From contig CM038920.1 of the NCBI GenBank assembly GCA_021904315.1, forward strand, positions 14,508,001 to 14,572,000: a stretch of DNA of 64,000 nt. Reading direction: 5' to 3'. Shown piece after piece: positions 1 through 13,038 of the stretch (positions are counted from its first letter, which is position 1; each line of letters begins with the position of its first letter). Below the pieces are notes generated by a model. That model had not been told where the DNA came from and made no database searches. It was given only the letters and a program-made list of their open reading frames with translations. A program made the position numbers and the translations under genes. This DNA comes from Sphagnum magellanicum. Lineage: Eukaryota; Streptophyta; Sphagnopsida; Sphagnales; Sphagnaceae.

Positions 1-2178
1 ATATATATATAATAAAAAGGTATTATGAGTGTAATGAGTGTGTCTCAAGGCATTTTTACCAATTTGAGGGTCCAATTGATAAAAATGTGGGATTGAAGAT
101 TAGGTCAATTTTGTTTTTTTTTTCCCTTCATTTTTGTTATGTTTTTTTTTTCTTGCTTCTTGTTACACACACAATGGACGAGCATAGGCACAAGATATTG
201 GTGGTCTTAATTTTTAATATGGCAACAAATTGAATTATTGTTATTATTATTTGGGTTTACTTTGCTTTAAATAAATTTATCACTTCAATCAAATTTCATA
301 TCATAAAAAAATTAAATTTTCATATAATTTTTTAATTTATTAAAAAAATACAATTAAGGCTTCAAGTAAATTAGAATTTACTTTGTTTCTTTGCATTATT
401 GACAAATTCAAGCTTCATTTCTTTTCATAGTGCAATGAGATGCAATACATCACCATTTGCCCAATTTTTTTCTAATCTTTTCACTTTCCTCATTTTCCTC
501 TTTTTTTCATTGTAACTACAACCATCTTCTTTGTTGTTGTTCTTTCTTTTTTGGGAAGGGGAGCTGATTTAGCGATTTTTTATAAATATGAATCTCCTTC
601 AACTTGTGAAAATGGCCGTTTCAACTCTCCATGACCAACGCTTTTTGATTTCATTTTTTAAACACTTTCATTTTGTACACTTGGAGCAACTGAAAATGTG
701 CTCCTTCAAGCAACAACCTTGTATGGATCTACAAATTCAACCATGTCAACATTAAATACTAAAAAAATGGAGTGATGGGTGTGCTCTCAATAATGTCCTC
801 AATTCATAAAATGTCATTTATTCTTGCACTATTTCAATTTTAAAAATAAGTGAAAAAAAACCATTGAAAGAAATAACCTTAAACTCTAGCTTGATGAATT
901 GTCTTTGGAATTTACAACAAACAACCATACAATAAATTCCCAAAAATCACCCATATATCAATTCCTTGTTCCTCTCATCTCATGTCATTGTATAATGATC
1001 TTGATATTTCAAACACACTAAGGTTCCTAACTAGGCCTTGAAGGGGTTTTCTAAGATTATTATAAGGCTAGGATAACTTTTTCTTTTTTTTCAAGATCAA
1101 GATTGAATGAAGTTTTGTATTATCATGTATATAATATATGTATGGTAATTTATTTTTATCATGTTTCAAAATGAAACTTATAAATGTATATGGCATATCA
1201 TTTAGTTTCATAAAATAGTTCCTAAGCACGTGTATGACATGTAAAAGATTTATATGCTCACACACTATTTATATGTGTCAAGGACTTGCATAGGTAGATT
1301 TGTGTAAATTGGGTGCTTATGTTTTGAGGATTCTATATACAAACTAATGGGTAAGAAAGTTCTAAATTGGTCATTGATTCAGGTTGGAAACATCACTACA
1401 ACAATGAATGCAAAGACACAACTCAAATCCCTCAGTTTGCTTTTACTGAGATTTAACAACAAACCCACAAAATTGTTTGAAATTTTTTGCTTCAGATGGG
1501 TTGAACGAAATAGAGAGCAAATATTAAACATGAATAAGGTAAATTCAATACCTAAATACTGAAGGACAATGCCTCAAAAGACAATACTCTATGAAAAGAC
1601 TCTAAATAGTCAATGCCTCAAAAGGGAACTGAACAGCCAAATGCAACCACAGGCAAGCCTCCGTGTGCACACTTCCCAAAAAAACTCATTTGGAAATCAA
1701 GGACAATTCTGGAAAAGAATGTAAGACTCACATGTATGTTTGTGAGGTTCACTTCATTGATTCGCTTGATTGGCTCATGAATTCTTTTTGAACCACATGG
1801 ATTCATGTTTTGATGCTCAGCTGAACAGCTATATCTGCCACCACATGCTTGTACATGACAGTCTCATGATCATGCTTGTTAGAATCTGTACACTTTTTTT
1901 TTTCTACTCCAGAAATGAATACAATGTGATTGTAACAGTACAGCTAATGACTGCATTCTACTAGGCTAATACAACACCTCAATTTGACTAACTATTGATG
2001 TTGCATTTGAAATCTGTGGACCTTGAGAATCATTCAGACTCAAATCTGGTCTTACACAAGCAATCCAAGTTCCTCAATCGCAGGACTGCCAATCAGCACT
2101 TGGACATGGAGACTTGGCTTGCTGTTACTAGCCTTAATCTGGTGAAGTCCAGAACCTTCAGTAGTCTTTATCTCTGTT
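1..2178. other. AT-rich spacer and 3' flank of the MEI1-like gene
   Basis: I see no protein family in this stretch. It starts with a short AT run and is dominated by T- and A-rich tracts with only short chance ORFs. From about 1,570 the base composition becomes more balanced, which fits the 3' untranslated region of the minus-strand gene that stops at 2179. No terminal repeats or transposon domains were recognised. Confidence 0.5.
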
Positions 2179-5100
2179 TCACTTATTTGCTTCTGCTGCT
2201 TTGAACAGCCGTCCAAGCTTCTGGTCACCTTTCCATGCAGCTGAATCACTGCTTTTCGGTTGACTGCCACTGTTGCTACTAGCTAGTGCAATGGTTGAGC
2301 TCCTGGTGCGCACCTTCTCCATTATTCGTTGCCGCTCAGAGTGGTCCTCATCATAAGCCACAACCTGCATGAGTGCTCTTATTATTAAACTCCAAAACTC
2401 AAAAATAATATGAACTGACCCAGAAAGAGAGAAATTGAAACTAAGGCTACAAGACCTAAATAAATTACACTGATGCAAGACAGAATGAACATTGATTGGA
2501 CCTGTAAAAATCAACTGCAAGACCCACAAATCAGAGTGCAATAATCAAAAGAAGATTCACTTTGAAAGGAGGAAAAACAAATATAAGTGCTACACTTGAT
2601 CACAGTAGTTTATGCGTACTATAAGAGTAGTATTTTGACTGAACAGAGAATCCCCATCCACATACCTACCATAGCACAACTGCTGAAAGAACGTACCTGA
2701 GAATCTATCTGTGACTCATCAAATTTCAATTGACTCTCTGGATTCACTGTGAGATTTGGTGACTTGGGCTCCCCTTCCACTTTGTTAGACCTGCTGCCAA
2801 CAAGGAAAAAGTCAGCATCTAGCTGAGCAGGCAAAAGTAGGACTAATATCCACCAGAAATCTACTAGGTTCAGAGTTGCTTCTACTTGTACACAATTCTC
2901 ACTGTAATGGATGATAGAGGCACATATGAAGTTTCACATCACATATCACACCTTGTTGCATAGAGTTTTGGCTTCTTGAAGTCCGCATGGGCGTGGGAGT
3001 CATCCCGGCCTCTCCTTGTCAATGTGACTGGCTCCGGAGAGTGGTGCTGATTTTTTGTCAAGGATGATAACTGAAGGATGTAAATGAGAGTGCTAATAGA
3101 TATCTCCATCATCTCCTAGCTTTGTCCCAGGTTTTAGCACAAATGTGTGGACAGAACCACTCTTTGAATGCCAGCTTGGGGCACAGAGTGCCTACAACAG
3201 ATAAAAACTGATTTAGGCAGAAGGGAACTTAGAAGCTACTACTCTACAACTCAATGAGAGACCAGGAAAGTTGCAAGATCTGCAGGAATAGTGTGAGAAG
3301 AAGTATGACACCCTATAGTTTCACAATATTCACAAGTAATCCTCTTTGCAACTGTGACATGGGGATACATCTGGAGTCACCACCATATTCTCCAGAGAAG
3401 TGTCACCTTTAGCCTGCAAATGATGTCCTTTATCAGATGCTTTGACAATAAAATGAGTTTCCAATTGCAACTTACCTTGCACCCTTTGATAACAATTAGA
3501 CATATCTGCAGTCAAACTGTGAAGCAGCTATGTAGATCAGAGCCACAAGGTATCCATGTCACCATGTCACTTATAGCTGAACAAGGCCAGTATAGATCAT
3601 GATGCTTACCTTGCTTGTTTGCCGTAACAGCCCTTCAATTGCATCCACAACATTGGGTGGGGAAATGCCACCCTCACCACTCCCCTTTTGTGGTAGAGTT
3701 GTTTCTACAGCACTGACCCCGGTTCCTAGATTGCTTCTCTGATGAAGATCTTCAACATTCATTTCAATGCTTTCATTTTCTTGTCTTGAAACAATGTAAC
3801 CTTCAGGCTCTGATTTGGAATCCTGTCGTAGATCTGCAGTCTTCTGAGCTACTGGTTGACCAGGGGCTGGGACCTTACACTTATTTCTTTGAACCAAGCT
3901 GGAGGAATGTTTTGCCAGCCTCTCTGAAGAGCTGATGGCTATATTTGGACTTAACTCATTCTTCCTTGACCTGGTCAGTGGTCGTGGCAAAACAGGTCTC
4001 AGTTGGGTGGTGCTTTCCTGGGTGGCTTTCACACCACCCTTAGTGTTACCCACCTCAGCCACCCAGGGTGCATTAGCATCCCATGGATCCAAGGGAGTCC
4101 CTCCAGCTTGTGAGGAGAGGGTACAACTTGTGACCTGACTGTTTCGTTGTGAGGGCTGCATGTCTGTGGATAGCTTTCCATGGCTACTTGCTGGCTTGTT
4201 TCTTATGTTGCTCTTCTTGCCTGAAGCATGACACAGTCACACTAAGACAGAAGTAGGTGTCCTTTCCACATGCAAACAAAGAATTTCTGTAACCAGGACT
4301 CCATAACTCCATCCATCCTTGTATTCTCATTGCATTTCATTTCATTCTGACCAAGTTGACAAAGAGGAAAAGATAATAGGACAGAAACAGTACCTTTGGT
4401 GATATGTGACTTAGGTTGAGATGATTGGAGGAGGCTCTGAACTGGACCTCCGGGTTGCACATCAGTACGAAGCACTCCTGTGGGTTGATATGATTGGAGG
4501 AGGCTCTGAACTGGACCTTGAGGTTGCACATCAGTGCGAAATGTTCCTGTGGGTTGAGGGGTAGAGTCATACTGAGTAATGGTATGTTGAGTCATATAAA
4601 TCTTGAAATGCTCCTTATCAGCTGCGGTTAATTCACGTGGTTGAAAACCATCCACTGGCACCACTTTATTCTGAGAACCCAAAACCCAGGAGTAAATTAT
4701 TGCCTAGAATCACAAAGCACACCAGATGCATAACATATATTACTACTGTTGCTTAAGGCCTTGCATTATGCAACAGAGCCAAAGAGTGGTAATGAAGAAA
4801 GTTCAGACAGGAACACTTCACAATGTGTGACAAACTTCAAAATCATCACCTGCTCTACACACGCATACAACCAATTTTCTGTCACACATGGTATGCCAAG
4901 TCTTCGGGCACTTTCGTACTTTTCTCCACCTTGAAATTTGCACAGCAAATACGAGATTTTGGAGTTGAAATTTGCCATGAACTTTGCCTGCAGGACATGG
5001 CATAACTTCCTCATTAACTTCCGATCTCTCTCACTATACTGGGATGTGCAAAACCGCAGGTCCTGAAAGCCACTCAGTGGGACTTGGCACTGCAGGGGTC

Positions 5101-8100
5101 GGAACACAACATGGCTGTCTGGATCAAGCATTGTTGCCTCCTGTCAAAAAAGGGTCCCAAGAACATAGAATCAGGAGCCTATTTATTTATGCAAGAAAGA
5201 TGTGTAGAGTTCACCATGGATAGAAGTCCTACTGAGGAGGGAAGCACCTCCCCTTGGTGAACCATGTCAGAGCACATAAAACCATGGCATGACTGTTCAT
5301 CATGACAAAAACAGAGAACAAATTACATTACCTGCAAACACTGTGATATCCAGTGACTAGAAATCTGCCTGACATTTGGGCTACAGAGAGCAACTGGTCG
5401 AATGCCATGAGAGACCACCAAAAAGTCTAGCCTTTCACTCTTTTCTTCCAAACTGCCCCCTCCAGCAACAATTTGCTTTGCAATTGCCAATCTCTGCAAA
5501 CACAATATACAGTTGTTAGGATCCACAGAATACTTTAGTCTACTTAAGATGTAAATGACTTTTGTCTTCCATTTGCCTTCATAGTTGACATGTAAATCAA
5601 ATGTACCTGATCTGAACTGATGTCATCAGAGAATCCAAAAACAGAGCCTCCGAAGACATTCCTCTTTGCCAACACAGGGACCTCCTCTGATCCACTGGGA
5701 ACATTGGTTGTAGTTGCTGAAATATGTTGAGATTCTGCCCCTGGATTCAGCAGAGATTTTAAGCTCCCTTCAGTTTCACTAGATGGGTAAATCTAGTGTT
5801 CCAGTTTTCTGACTTTACATCTACACTTGGCAGAGCTTTCAAGATCCCATCAGTTTGAAAAGAAAGAAGGTTGAGTTTGACAGATTCTGTACCTGAGCTT
5901 AGCAATACCTTTGAGCTGCATTCATTGTGAAAAGAAGGGGCAAAGTTGGGTTTCTCAAGTTCCATAGCAAAGCTTGGGAGTGGCTTCAAGCTCTGGTCAG
6001 ATTGGAGAGAAGGGGGGAGGCTAAGTTTCTCAGATTCTAGGCCCATGCTTGGCAGTGACTTTAAGCTTCCCTCAGATTGAAGTGCAGGGGGACTTTTGGC
6101 TATTTCAGATCCACTAACATCACCAGCACTTCTATCCAGCCGTTTCTTTGGTGATATCCATTGTCCTGAACCACCTCCTTGAGGCACATTAGTGGGCATG
6201 TCAATTTCCATCCCCGGCATCACTTTGGCACTTGTTTCTAATGGCTGCGAGCAATGTCCATGGTCATTTCCCTCCTGCATAACATCAGAATTTTGTATGC
6301 TGGGGTCCTGTTGTTGCTTGTCTTCTTTTGAAGCAAGGCCAACCTGTTGACTAGGCCTTTCTGAAGTTGTATTCTTGCCCTTCAATATTGCCTCAGGAGG
6401 ATCCTTACCTATTTTTCCCCTCCCTGCCATAGAGATCACAAGTATGTGAAATACAACAATACAATGATGTCAAAGATAACTGCAAGGTGCACTATCATAC
6501 CATCTGGACACCATACATACAAAATCTATACTATTCAAAAGTTCAAATTCCATCTGAATATCTTGACAATGCAACCAAATCTTGATAACTCACGACAGAC
6601 CTTTGGATAGTAAGGAGCACAACATGATTCCAGAAATTATGTGTGACAACTGGCTATAAAAATTCTCCTACATCAGGGAGAGCCTCAACCCAACATCTAA
6701 TACTGCATGATGGTGAGAATTTGAAAATCAGAGCTTGCACCTGGCAGAAGCATGTTCTGTGGTACTCTGTGCCGGTCACTAATAGAAACCTCCATCTTTT
6801 GTTGTGAGCATTCTTCAAGCCAAGATCGTTGCAGAATGTAAACAGCATCCCACATGGCAAGTTGCCTTAGCATAATCAATTCCCTACACCAAATCGCTTT
6901 CAAAGAACGCATCAGTCAATGAACTTTCTTAATGTTGATAATGACAAAAGGGTCCAGACCTAAAAAAGAATCCACGTGTCTGATTGCATATTCAATCTCT
7001 CCTGAATCATTGCATCCCACAATTTGTAACTCCCATTCTGTTGCAAATACCTTTCCAGGGGCTGCCCAACAATAACATGAGTGACTGCATTGTTGAATTC
7101 TATGTATCTTGTGCCTCCACCATCAAGCACCAGGTTCACCAGCCTTCTCATCTCCACAGCCTCAAAGCCTGTGAGGTAAAACTGGCAACCAGATAGATAC
7201 AAATAATCTGGCATCCCAGGAATTGTTGTCCTTCCACATTCTCTATCTACTGGAGCTTCTGGCTTGTGTCCCAGAGATGCAGACACTTCATTGTCTGAAG
7301 TGGGGCTTGCAGGTGCAGCTTGTTCTTGATTTTCTTGAAATTCCAGAACTTCTTGCCTGAATTTCTTAACTCCAGCAGCAACAGGAAGATCTTCAGTGCG
7401 CACAGGAAAGTAATCCTCATCCAGACATACTGCAAAGAAATGGTGGCATGATGAGGGCCTCACTATTACATATGGAAAACTTAACAGGTTTAAGCAATGG
7501 TCACTCTAGCTAAAGACTGTAACATTCCACAATCCAATACATTTCAGGAAGTGTGACATGTGTCTCCTGTTGAAGGAGTTTGTCATGAAATCTTGTTACA
7601 CAAAGGATTGATCTGCAAAGTCATTTGAACCCCAAGAAGGGACTTTCCCAACACTTTATCACAGTATGTGTTCATAACATGCCTAGTTAATTCCATCTTC
7701 CTATGCTAATCATGTGTTGTTCTCACAATGTCATGGATATCCCTATGGACAACTCAATATACTTGTGGCCCAGGACTGATACCAACATAGGTATCAGAAC
7801 CTGCAAGCCAGAACATAAGATCCATGAAGTTGCAGAGAAATCTCCACAACAATTAAAGGTAACACGACAATGAGTGCAGTCATAACCTCATGAGAGTCGC
7901 TCACAAAGTGACAGACCATCACCTTCATCACAAACGGCAGTGACAAGCTGCCATGACTACCCACTCAGTTCATCAGCTCCCAACAGTGGGTGTAGATAAG
8001 CATATAATAATCTTCCCAAAAACTTGGGCAAACCATTATACACAATCTGCGTCCTGAGTTTCTGTTGCCTTTCCAGAAGCAATGTGAATGTTGGCTAGCA

Positions 8101-10998
8101 CTCAAGAGACATTGCTAATCAAAAAAGTCAACAGTATCCTCATTCAAGCTGCAAGCCAGAACATAAAAAGAGAACTGGAGGACATCTATCACTAACAAAA
8201 GACTTCCACATGTATGTCATCATGAATCCATTCAATGCAAGTATCCCTAAGAAGAACATGTAATTATGAGACTTCAGGATACATTTAAGATTTATTTGTT
8301 GAAATTATATTTTGTTAACTTTGCAGGAAACAACATACAGAGTTCATGGATTATGAGTTGGCTTACCTTTGGCTTCAAGTGACTGCCAGAACCAACTTTG
8401 GGACACAACCTTCAGGCCCCAGTCTGTTGCAGCACGGTACTTTGCCCCCTCTGGTATGTGTTGAAAGTCAAGGAAGACACATATGGCAAGCTCCAAGCAT
8501 ACAGTCACACCAACAAAACAGCCAAAATCCTGACAAACTGGAATTGGTTGAAAAAGTTAGAGATTGGGAACCCATGACAACAGGTGGCACAGCAACACTC
8601 ATAGTCACTAACTCAAATGAGAGGATATCTGAGCAATCAAATGAGTGCAATCCATTGTCAGGTCAGCAGAGTAGGTGGCTCCATTCTCTCGGGCACCCAT
8701 CTGGATCTCCTCCCTACCCGCTCCTGTGCCACCACAATACAGATAGGTTTGGTTAACTATTGCTCTGGATTCACACACCACCTCCCTAGCAAGGCACATG
8801 ATTGCAGGCACTCACCAAAAGCTATCCCTGTGGCACAGATTTTAAGGCCAGCCAAAGCTGGAAGTCTGAAAGGATCATATGGGACAAGCCGATGCTGAGC
8901 AGCACAGTGTTTCAGCCACTCATGGCTAACAATGGGTTTCCGTAGAACACTCCAGGCCCACTGCATCAATCAATAAATCCATGAAAATTTTCATCATTTA
9001 GCTGGTTAAGTGCCAGAACATTTCCTGTTTAGCTCTTGCCCACACCCACCATTCTTGAACATCTAACACAATATACATCACCTTGTATTTTGTTGCCAGC
9101 ACATTTTTTGCAATCACATAGTCAAGATTTAGTGATGTTTGATGCTGGAGATTGCCACACATAGAGCTCACAAGCCACTCAATCAATTCCTGCATAACCA
9201 AACAATTACCAATTGAGGAAAAAGCAATAGATACTTTGGTAGCAAGTACTACTCTGAAGGCCACAGGTACCAGAATACATGTAGACATCAACTGTATTTT
9301 TTTTTTCCACACAGGTACTGCAGACATCCTCTCTATAAACAAAACAGCATTCCAATTGCAAGATGCATTTTATTCCCTTTAACATCTCTGACAGAAGCAA
9401 TGCTGCAAAGAAAGAAACAAGGAGGTAGAATATGAGTTTGAGAAGAAATTGCCTTCTCTTCAGCACTGAACCCTGTTGCAAGCACACCAACACCTTCCAT
9501 GGCAAAACAGCATGTGTACTCTCGGTCAGGAAGGCGTCTACATTCCCTTGCACACCGAGTGATGCACTCTGGGCCTGTTACAGTACAGCTTCTCAGCATC
9601 TTCCTTGGGCTTCTCCCTTAATATTGGGAGACCCTATTGGTCTCTAGCAGTATTATAATTCCAGTACAAATGTGCTACATCATTGCATATGAAACAAGAA
9701 GATGGGCAGTTGAATCATCAAAGCTGGACAATATGCAGCACTAGATGGTGAGAATGAAGTATACAAAGTAGAGACTCTTACCCACAACCTTACACCCTTT
9801 GGACAACAGCTCTTTGATCTTGGCCTGCAGCCAATGCACAAAGGGTTTTACCTCATGTGACACAAATAGGGGAGGAGCAAACATCTCTACCAGTATATCA
9901 TGAAAACTCGCTTTTGCAGACCAGCAGAAATACAGACAGGTATCAAGACACAAACTGATTTCAGGAAGACATATATCACAGACAGCAAAGGAAAAAACAA
10001 TATCTGCATGCACAGAAAGGGAGACAGCACATACTGTTTGATTGTCTGCCATGACATGAAAATCAACATTGGAGTTGCAGGATGCATTCAAAATTGGGCA
10101 AACCTCAGCACCATTATTTGTTAGCAAGTCATGCAGAGCTGGAAACTTTTCAGGAGGAACATAATTCCGAGGCAGGAACACTCGTAAGCCCTGGAATGGA
10201 AGCTCAGTCACTCTATCCCTGCACAACCAACATTGTAGAAATTAGGGCTAGAGATGCTTCAGTGTCATGTCTCCATTTTCCCATACCAATATCTTGTCTC
10301 TTCCTCCATCATATCCAATGTCTGCCTCCTTGCCTGCACTGACCATCTCTGTCTTCTTAATCTTCTGTTATCATGAAGAGCAAAAAGAAACCACGAAGTC
10401 TGCTGACCAATGTGCTTGACTGTCTCATCGATATATTAGGGCTTATGAGTATGCCTCATTGCCAGAGGTGGAAGCAGCTTTCTTACAGCTATACATGGAA
10501 GAATGTGTATGCCTGCTTCTTCTGAGGCATCCATAAAGCTCTAATCTCTTGGCTACAAGCTGATGCTAAGCAAATTGCCATCGAATTGCTGGTTCTGCAA
10601 CATTCTGCTAGCTGCTTTCCCAGTCACTGTTGGTTCTGCAACATTCTTCTACCTGCTTTCCCAGTCTCTTTCCCAGTTGAAGTCCACTACTACTAACCAC
10701 GAAACCCTATTATATAGGTCAGAGTTCGAAACTTCTCAATGCAGCAAATCTTCTTCAACATGACTTCTTCCGAGCTTCCATTCAGCCAACTATCTGGTGT
10801 TTTCTTCCTTTCCCGACCTCTGAAGCCTAAAGGTTGTTCTCAACAACTTCCATACTGCAAAGTTGCACTGTAGTTTCAACCTCGCAATCAAACCCTAGAA
10901 ATTCACCAAAAAAGCAAATGCAACAACAACATGCAAGAGAGGGCAGATTTTCCGCTTCATGATTCAGCGATTCGTGTTTTGTTCTCTCACCTTGGCAT
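2179..10998 (-). CDS. MEI1: MEI1/TopBP1-like protein with six BRCT domains
   Basis: Proposed coding exons, in transcript order: 10998-10991, 10218-10035, 9824-9782, 9574-9453, 9189-9082, 8960-8816, 8723-8613, 8450-8367, 7429-6976, 6883-6741, 6423-5909, 5792-5607, 5493-5332, 5140-4850, 4670-4394, 4220-3610, 3413-3369, 3191-3141, 3070-2952, 2790-2697, 2364-2179. They join in phase to about 1,312 codons. BRCT regions lie near residues 10-105, 108-195, 195-270, 325-460, 685-760 and 775-855. Recognisable motifs include GLRVFLPRN, RPI-like VLRKPIVSHEWLKHC, YSADLTMDCTHLIA and FQDLRFCTSQY. The C-terminus has VVAYDEDHSERQ followed by KVRTRSS, which is typical of plant MEI1. The family is the plant TopBP1/Rad4/Dpb11 homologue, a nuclear scaffold for DNA repair that is needed for meiotic chromosome integrity in Arabidopsis. 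The protein is longer than Arabidopsis MEI1 (about 970 residues, from memory) because of repeat-rich linkers. The 8-nt first coding exon and exons 3413-3369 and 3191-3141 are the least certain. Confidence 0.85.
4416..4553 (-). repeat. Two 69-bp (23-residue) tandem repeats in the MEI1-like gene
   Basis: The exon 4670-4394 contains two near-identical copies of a 23-residue unit, PTG-x-x-RTDVQP-x-GPVQSLLQS. At DNA level two copies of a 69-bp unit lie side by side, starting near 4416 and 4485. The period is a multiple of three, so the reading frame is kept. The position just after the sixth BRCT region suggests an expanding unstructured tail. Confidence 0.85.
5793..6150 (-). repeat. About 25-residue tandem repeats in the MEI1-like linker
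   Basis: The linker between the fourth and fifth BRCT regions is built from degenerate units of 24-26 residues with the pattern EGSLKSLPS, then E-x-EKL, then a P/S end. The units begin near LQSEGSLKS, LQSDQSLKP, FHNECSSKV and FQTDGILKA; a further unit, SSETEGSLKSLL, lies downstream in another frame. The segment 5793-5908 has to be removed or bypassed to stay in frame (see the findings). Serine- and glutamate-rich low-complexity composition suggests a flexible linker. Confidence 0.75.
9190..9452 (-). other. Probable GC-AG intron in the MEI1-like gene
   Basis: The exon encoding GVLATGFSAEEK ends at 9453, and the next bases on the minus strand are GCAATT. The following exon starts at 9189 after a TGCAG acceptor with ELIEWLVSSM. 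Both junctions are phase 0, and the joined peptide keeps the spacing expected between two BRCT elements. No in-phase GT donor is present nearby. GC-AG introns are a known minor class of spliceosomal introns. Confidence 0.6.
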
Positions 10999-11320
10999 CT
11001 TGTTGCTGGCCTGCCGCAAACCCCGCCAGGCAGTCACAAACGACTTCCAAGTGGAACATAAAGCTCAAATCGAGCTCAAATCCGGAGAAATTAAATTCTT
11101 CTGGAGGTCGTCCTCGTGCCCGACACCATGGCGGTGGAATTGAAGCCCGATTTGCCGAAGAAGCTTGGCAACGAGGCCGATGAAAACGTGCAGGGGACGC
11201 ACAGCGACAACGGGTGCGATGTGCAAACGCAATCGCGCGCGCTTTTCTTCCGTTTGCACTGCCAGACGAAGACCCACCATGGATGGATTGGAATGAATAA
11301 TTTCCAAAGAGGATGAAATC
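10999..11320. promoter_or_regulatory. CpG-rich 5' region of the MEI1-like gene
   Basis: The stretch around 11,100-11,290 is much richer in G+C and CpG than its AT-rich surroundings. It lies directly upstream of the minus-strand MEI1-like start at 10998. It most likely holds the 5' untranslated region and core promoter. Short ORFs on both strands (for example plus strand 11,116-11,316) match no family I know. Confidence 0.45.
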
Positions 11321-12052
11321 ATGTGAGAACTGAATGAAGTTCCAAGAGCAAACATGGTTTTGCACTGGGATTTTGGTTTCACACATGACCAACTAGTTTT
11401 TTAACAAAAGAGAGCAATGGTAAAAAGTAAAAACATGTGGTGGGCGGTGTTTTGATATATTTTTCATAACCTCCAATAATAACGTCTAATTAAAATGAAT
11501 TTGCAAGAAGGTATGATCATTAAAGACATACACTATATAAACTTACACACTTCGAAACATTTATATGGGTCCGTGTAAATGTATTTGACAAATATTTACA
11601 TTGGCCTTGTGTAATTATAAAAATAATTTACACACCACAACAATGTAAGTGTAAGTGTAAAAAATTCAAACATGTAAATGTAGTAAATGATTTACAGTTA
11701 CACAAGATTTACATGTCATATATACGACTATTATTTTATAATTGTGCATTTTGATGGCATGGAAGCTCCTAAAATAGGTCGGGGTTCAGGAATTCAAAAC
11801 ACGGGAATTTTTACTAGGTATCATATTCTAGATCAAATGCATTATCAAATTTGGTTTCTCCAAAAGAGTCACAAAGTACCTAGTGCTACAACAGACTTCC
11901 ACAGAAATTGTCAGCTCCTCCACATGACTTTCCCTGCAGGCTTGCAGGCTTGAAGATTTCAACTCTGCACTGCATCACTAGTTCTTCCCTTTCATGAGAA
12001 AGCCTAGAAATCGATACCTAGTGGTTGAACTTTTCCAAGTCACAAGCTTTGA

Positions 12053-12195
12053 AAACAAGGGGGGTGTGTTACACTGTGGCCTTGCAATTTCCATGAAAAA
12101 GTATGTTAAGGCAAGACAAAGAATTATGGAAACATTCAAATATTTCAGGATGCAAAAATAACAATCTTCAACAAAAATCCTCTCAAAGAAACCAA
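12053..12195 (+). repeat. Dispersed repeat, copy 1
   Basis: This segment resembles 36,856-37,003 in the same orientation over about 140 bp. It starts with AACAAGGGG, then GTGT-ACACTGT, and ends with AAAGAAACCAAAAT, with scattered substitutions and small gaps. Two diverged copies 24.8 kb apart suggest an old transposable element family. No coding capacity or terminal inverted repeats were seen. Confidence 0.7.
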
Positions 12196-12644
12196 AATCC
12201 TTCAAGATATTATATAACTCTATAACTAATCTCTCAAGTTTCAACACAAGCCAAAATATCATCTTTCAAAAATCCTCATTTAAAAATAGACCTATTATTA
12301 CCGAGGGGTCAAAATCCCTTAAGCTACTATACTCTATAATGAATCTAATCACAATATCCTTGCCTACTGAGGCAAGGCCAATGAACCCAGACAAACTGAA
12401 TTCAGTTTGTTCTCAAAATGTTTAAACAGTAATTTATCTATGAAGGAAGGTAGTTTGTAAGTTTGTCAAAATGTAGATATCTCCCAAACCCGTATTTTGG
12501 GAGGTACTCTTGGTGTTGTTGGAAAGTCCTTGATGAGTAAGAGTACACCGAGTGGTTTGATAATGTTGTAGACCTATGATGCAAGAGTTATTCAATGTTG
12601 AATTTTTTTTTAATGAAATTAAAATTAAATATCTTAAAGAAATT

Positions 12645-12697
12645 GGGGTAGGGGGGGGCGGGGCGGGGCGGGGCGGGGGGGGGGGAGAGGGGGAGAG
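12645..12697 (+). other. G-rich tract with G-quadruplex-forming pattern
   Basis: The plus strand carries consecutive runs of four or more G separated by single C bases (GGGGCGGGGCGGGGC), flanked by longer G runs. This satisfies the usual four-tract G-quadruplex pattern. It sits in AT-rich sequence far from any recognised gene. Confidence 0.8.
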
Positions 12698-13001
12698 CTT
12701 TTGGTATAGTTGAAAAGCCCTGGATGAGTGAGATTCCTGGCTGGTGATATCCACATGGTTAGACTTTGTCAAGCAAAATGTGAATGGCATTTGGTCAATT
12801 AGGTAGTGTTTGAAAACGGGGATACTGGAGAGGACAATTGAACGGCCCCTAGGCACCCACTAACATGAACTGACAAAAAAATCCATGTGATCTTCACTCG
12901 TACAATAATGGACTTTCTTGCTTACTTGCTTTCATGAGCACAATGAAATGTAAGTGTGCGTGTGCATGCAAAAGGCAAACACCAAGACCATGGTGACAAT
13001 C

Positions 13002-13002
<1 letters not shown>

Positions 13003-13033
<31 letters not shown>

Positions 13034-13038
13034 ACACA
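13003..13038 (+). repeat. C-tract followed by (CA)n microsatellite
   Basis: A run of 17 C bases is followed directly by nine or more CA units. This is a compound simple sequence repeat with no obvious link to a gene. Confidence 0.9.

Noticed and set aside
11116..11316. Plus-strand ORF beginning MPDTMAVELKPD with a good start context
   Set aside because: It stops after 66 codons, no exon follows, and it lies in the CpG-rich leader or promoter of the minus-strand MEI1-like gene.
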